6,835 nt of DNA from an uncultured Actinomycetes bacterium. GTDB taxonomy: Bacteria; Actinomycetota; Acidimicrobiia; Acidimicrobiales; Microtrichaceae. The translations under genes were made by a program, and so were the position numbers. The DNA lies in the NCBI GenBank assembly GCA_903953195.1, contig CAJBIS010000108.1, positions 1 through 6,835 on the forward strand, given 5' to 3'. Position 1 is the stretch's first letter, and each line of letters begins with the position of its first letter. Under the pieces are notes generated by a model. It did not search any database. It was not told the origin of the DNA and saw only the letters and a list, made by a program, of their open reading frames with translations. Below, piece after piece: positions 5,495 through 6,835 of this stretch.

Positions 5495-6835
5495 TCAGGA
5501 GGGACCGTGACCCGGCACGACGCGGTAGGCGTCGTAGACGCTGTCGATCGTCCGCAGCCGATTGAGCAGCATCTCGAGGTGGGCGGTGTCGCCGAGTTCG
5601 AACTCGAAGCGCATCGTGGCGATGCGTTCGGCATCGGCCTCGCTGTTCGACGACACGATGTTCACGTGGTGCTCGGACAGCACCGCGATGACCTCCTGCA
5701 GCAGGCGGGGCCGGTCGAGCGCCTTGATCTCGACGAGTGCCACGAAATCGCCGGCGGAGTCCTCGTCCCAGTCCACGTCGATGATGCGTTCGGCCTGACC
5801 CTGCTCGAGCGACGACGCGTTGGCACAGTCGCTGCGGTGGACGGACACGCCGCGCCCTCGGGTGATGAAGCCCGTGATCGGGTCGCCGGGAACCGGCGTG
5901 CAACAACGCGCCATCGTGACGAGCACGTCGTCGAAGCCCTCGACGTGCACCCCGGCGCGCCGCTCGCGACTCGGCGCACGACTCCGCACCGGCGTCGCCG
6001 CCACCTCGTCACGGCCGTCGTCGGCGGTGCGCAGCAGCCGGGCGATCCGCGACGCGACCGACTCGGGCGAGACGTGGTGCTCACCGATGGCCGCGAACAG
6101 CGACTCCGAACTCTGGTACTTCAACTGCTCGGCGACCTCGTCGACGACGTCGCCACTCATCACCTGCTGGGTCGGCAACCCTTCGCGGCGGAGCGCCTTC
6201 ACGAGTGCGTCACGTCCCGACTCGAGCGCGTCCTCACGGCGTTCACGGGAGAACCACTGCCGGATCCGGTTGGCGGCCGACCGGGTGGCGACGAAGTTGA
6301 GCCAGTCGCGACTCGGTCCGGCAGCGGCGACCTTCGAGGTGAAGATCTCGACGGTCTCGCCCGACGTCAAACGCGAGTCCAGCGGGACGAGTCGTCCCCC
6401 GACGCGGGCCCCGATGCAGCGGTGGCCGACCTCGGTGTGGATGGCGTAGGCGAAGTCGACCGGCGTCGACCCGGCGGGCAGCGTGATCACGTCACCCTTC
6501 GGCGTGAACAGGAAGACCTCGTCCTGGTCCAGGTCGATCTTCAGGTTCGCCATGAACTCGCCCGGGTCGGTCATCTCCTGTTGCCAGTCGACGATCCGGC
6601 TCAACCACGCGACGTCCTCGGAGTGACCCTCCTTGTAGGAGAAGTGCGCGGCCACGCCCCACTCGGCACGGTTGTGCATCTCGGCGGTGCGGATCTGCAC
6701 CTCGATCGGCTTGCCCTCGTCACCGATCACCGTCGTGTGCAACGACTGGTACAGGTTGAACTTGGGCATCGCGATGTAGTCCTTGAACCGCCCGGGCACC
6801 GGGGTCCACAGCGCATGGATCGAGCCCAACGCGGC
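5495..6835 (-). CDS. rel: Bifunctional (p)ppGpp synthetase/hydrolase (RelA/SpoT family), C-terminal part, cut by right window edge
   Basis: Ribosome-associated alarmone enzyme of the stringent response: it makes (p)ppGpp from ATP and GDP or GTP, and its full-length form also hydrolyses it. The 446 residues seen are the C-terminal part of a protein usually 720-790 long; the HD hydrolase domain and most of the synthetase domain lie beyond 6835. In order: the end of the synthetase domain (TPVPGRFKDY, YQSLHTTV, EVQIRTAEMH, WGVAAHFSYK, to about 6630); the TGS domain at about 6340-6525 (DEVFLFTPKGDV, then DFAYAIHTEVGH); a helical region; the zinc-finger/CC domain with ARCCTPVPGDPITGF at about 5870-5911 and the HRSDC segment after it; and a C-terminal ACT domain at about 5500-5750 (FVALVEIKALDRPRLLQEV). 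The regulatory residues look intact. The frame continues upstream without a start in view, so a TTG at 6829 is internal. Actinobacteria usually carry one such long Rel. Confidence 0.96.
   Translation of the reverse strand, partial: AALGSIHALWTPVPGRFKDYIAMPKFNLYQSLHTTVIGDEGKPIEVQIRTAEMHNRAEWGVAAHFSYKEGHSEDVAWLSRIVDWQQEMTDPGEFMANLKIDLDQDEVFLFTPKGDVITLPAGSTPVDFAYAIHTEVGHRCIGARVGGRLVPLDSRLTSGETVEIFTSKVAAAGPSRDWLNFVATRSAANRIRQWFSRERREDALESGRDALVKALRREGLPTQQVMSGDVVDEVAEQLKYQSSESLFAAIGEHHVSPESVASRIARLLRTADDGRDEVAATPVRSRAPSRERRAGVHVEGFDDVLVTMARCCTPVPGDPITGFITRGRGVSVHRSDCANASSLEQGQAERIIDVDWDEDSAGDFVALVEIKALDRPRLLQEVIAVLSEHHVNIVSSNSEADAERIATMRFEFELGDTAHLEMLLNRLRTIDSVYDAYRVVPGHGPS

Noticed and set aside
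6827..6829. TTG at 6829 as the start of rel
   Set aside because: The codon lies within the conserved synthetase domain and the frame continues to the window edge with Ala-Ala before it, matching an internal region of Rel.

Overview
The window is a high-GC bacterial chromosome segment, about two-thirds G+C or more by eye, with strong G/C preference at third codon positions and GTG starts. Protein style and gene order (a long rel, then hisS and aspS on the same strand) suggest an actinobacterium. An Acidimicrobiia-type lineage is my guess from overall feel and was not tested. The window is densely coding. There are no tRNA or rRNA genes, insertion sequences, CRISPR arrays or phage genes that I can see.

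Layout from right to left, which is the direction of transcription for five of the six genes: the 3' two-thirds of a bifunctional (p)ppGpp synthetase/hydrolase gene rel (cut by the right edge, ends at 5495); a convergent plus-strand gene for a multi-pass GT-C glycosyltransferase of the PIG-V-like type (about 4271-5467); a class I SAM-dependent methyltransferase (3456-4190); a protein with a disordered N-terminus and an HX4D acyltransferase-like core (2170-3399); histidyl-tRNA synthetase hisS (849-2120); and the 5' part of aspartyl-tRNA synthetase aspS (837 down to the left edge).

rel, hisS and aspS are housekeeping genes for translation and stringent control. They often lie close together in Gram-positive bacteria, so the backbone is ordinary. 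What is less ordinary is the cargo between rel and hisS: a methyltransferase, a putative acyltransferase and an oppositely oriented lipid-dependent glycosyltransferase. Together they could modify an envelope lipid or glycolipid, but that is inference from adjacency and fold only. The methyltransferase and the acyltransferase-like gene are probably co-transcribed, possibly with hisS-aspS. The glycosyltransferase is divergent from the methyltransferase across an 80-bp promoter region and converges on rel across a 27-bp gap that holds a perfect GC-rich hairpin.

No clearly novel multi-gene system is evident. The items most worth a second look are the unrecognised HX4D protein, signs of leaderless starts in the divergent promoter region, and AspRS residues that point to a non-discriminating enzyme.
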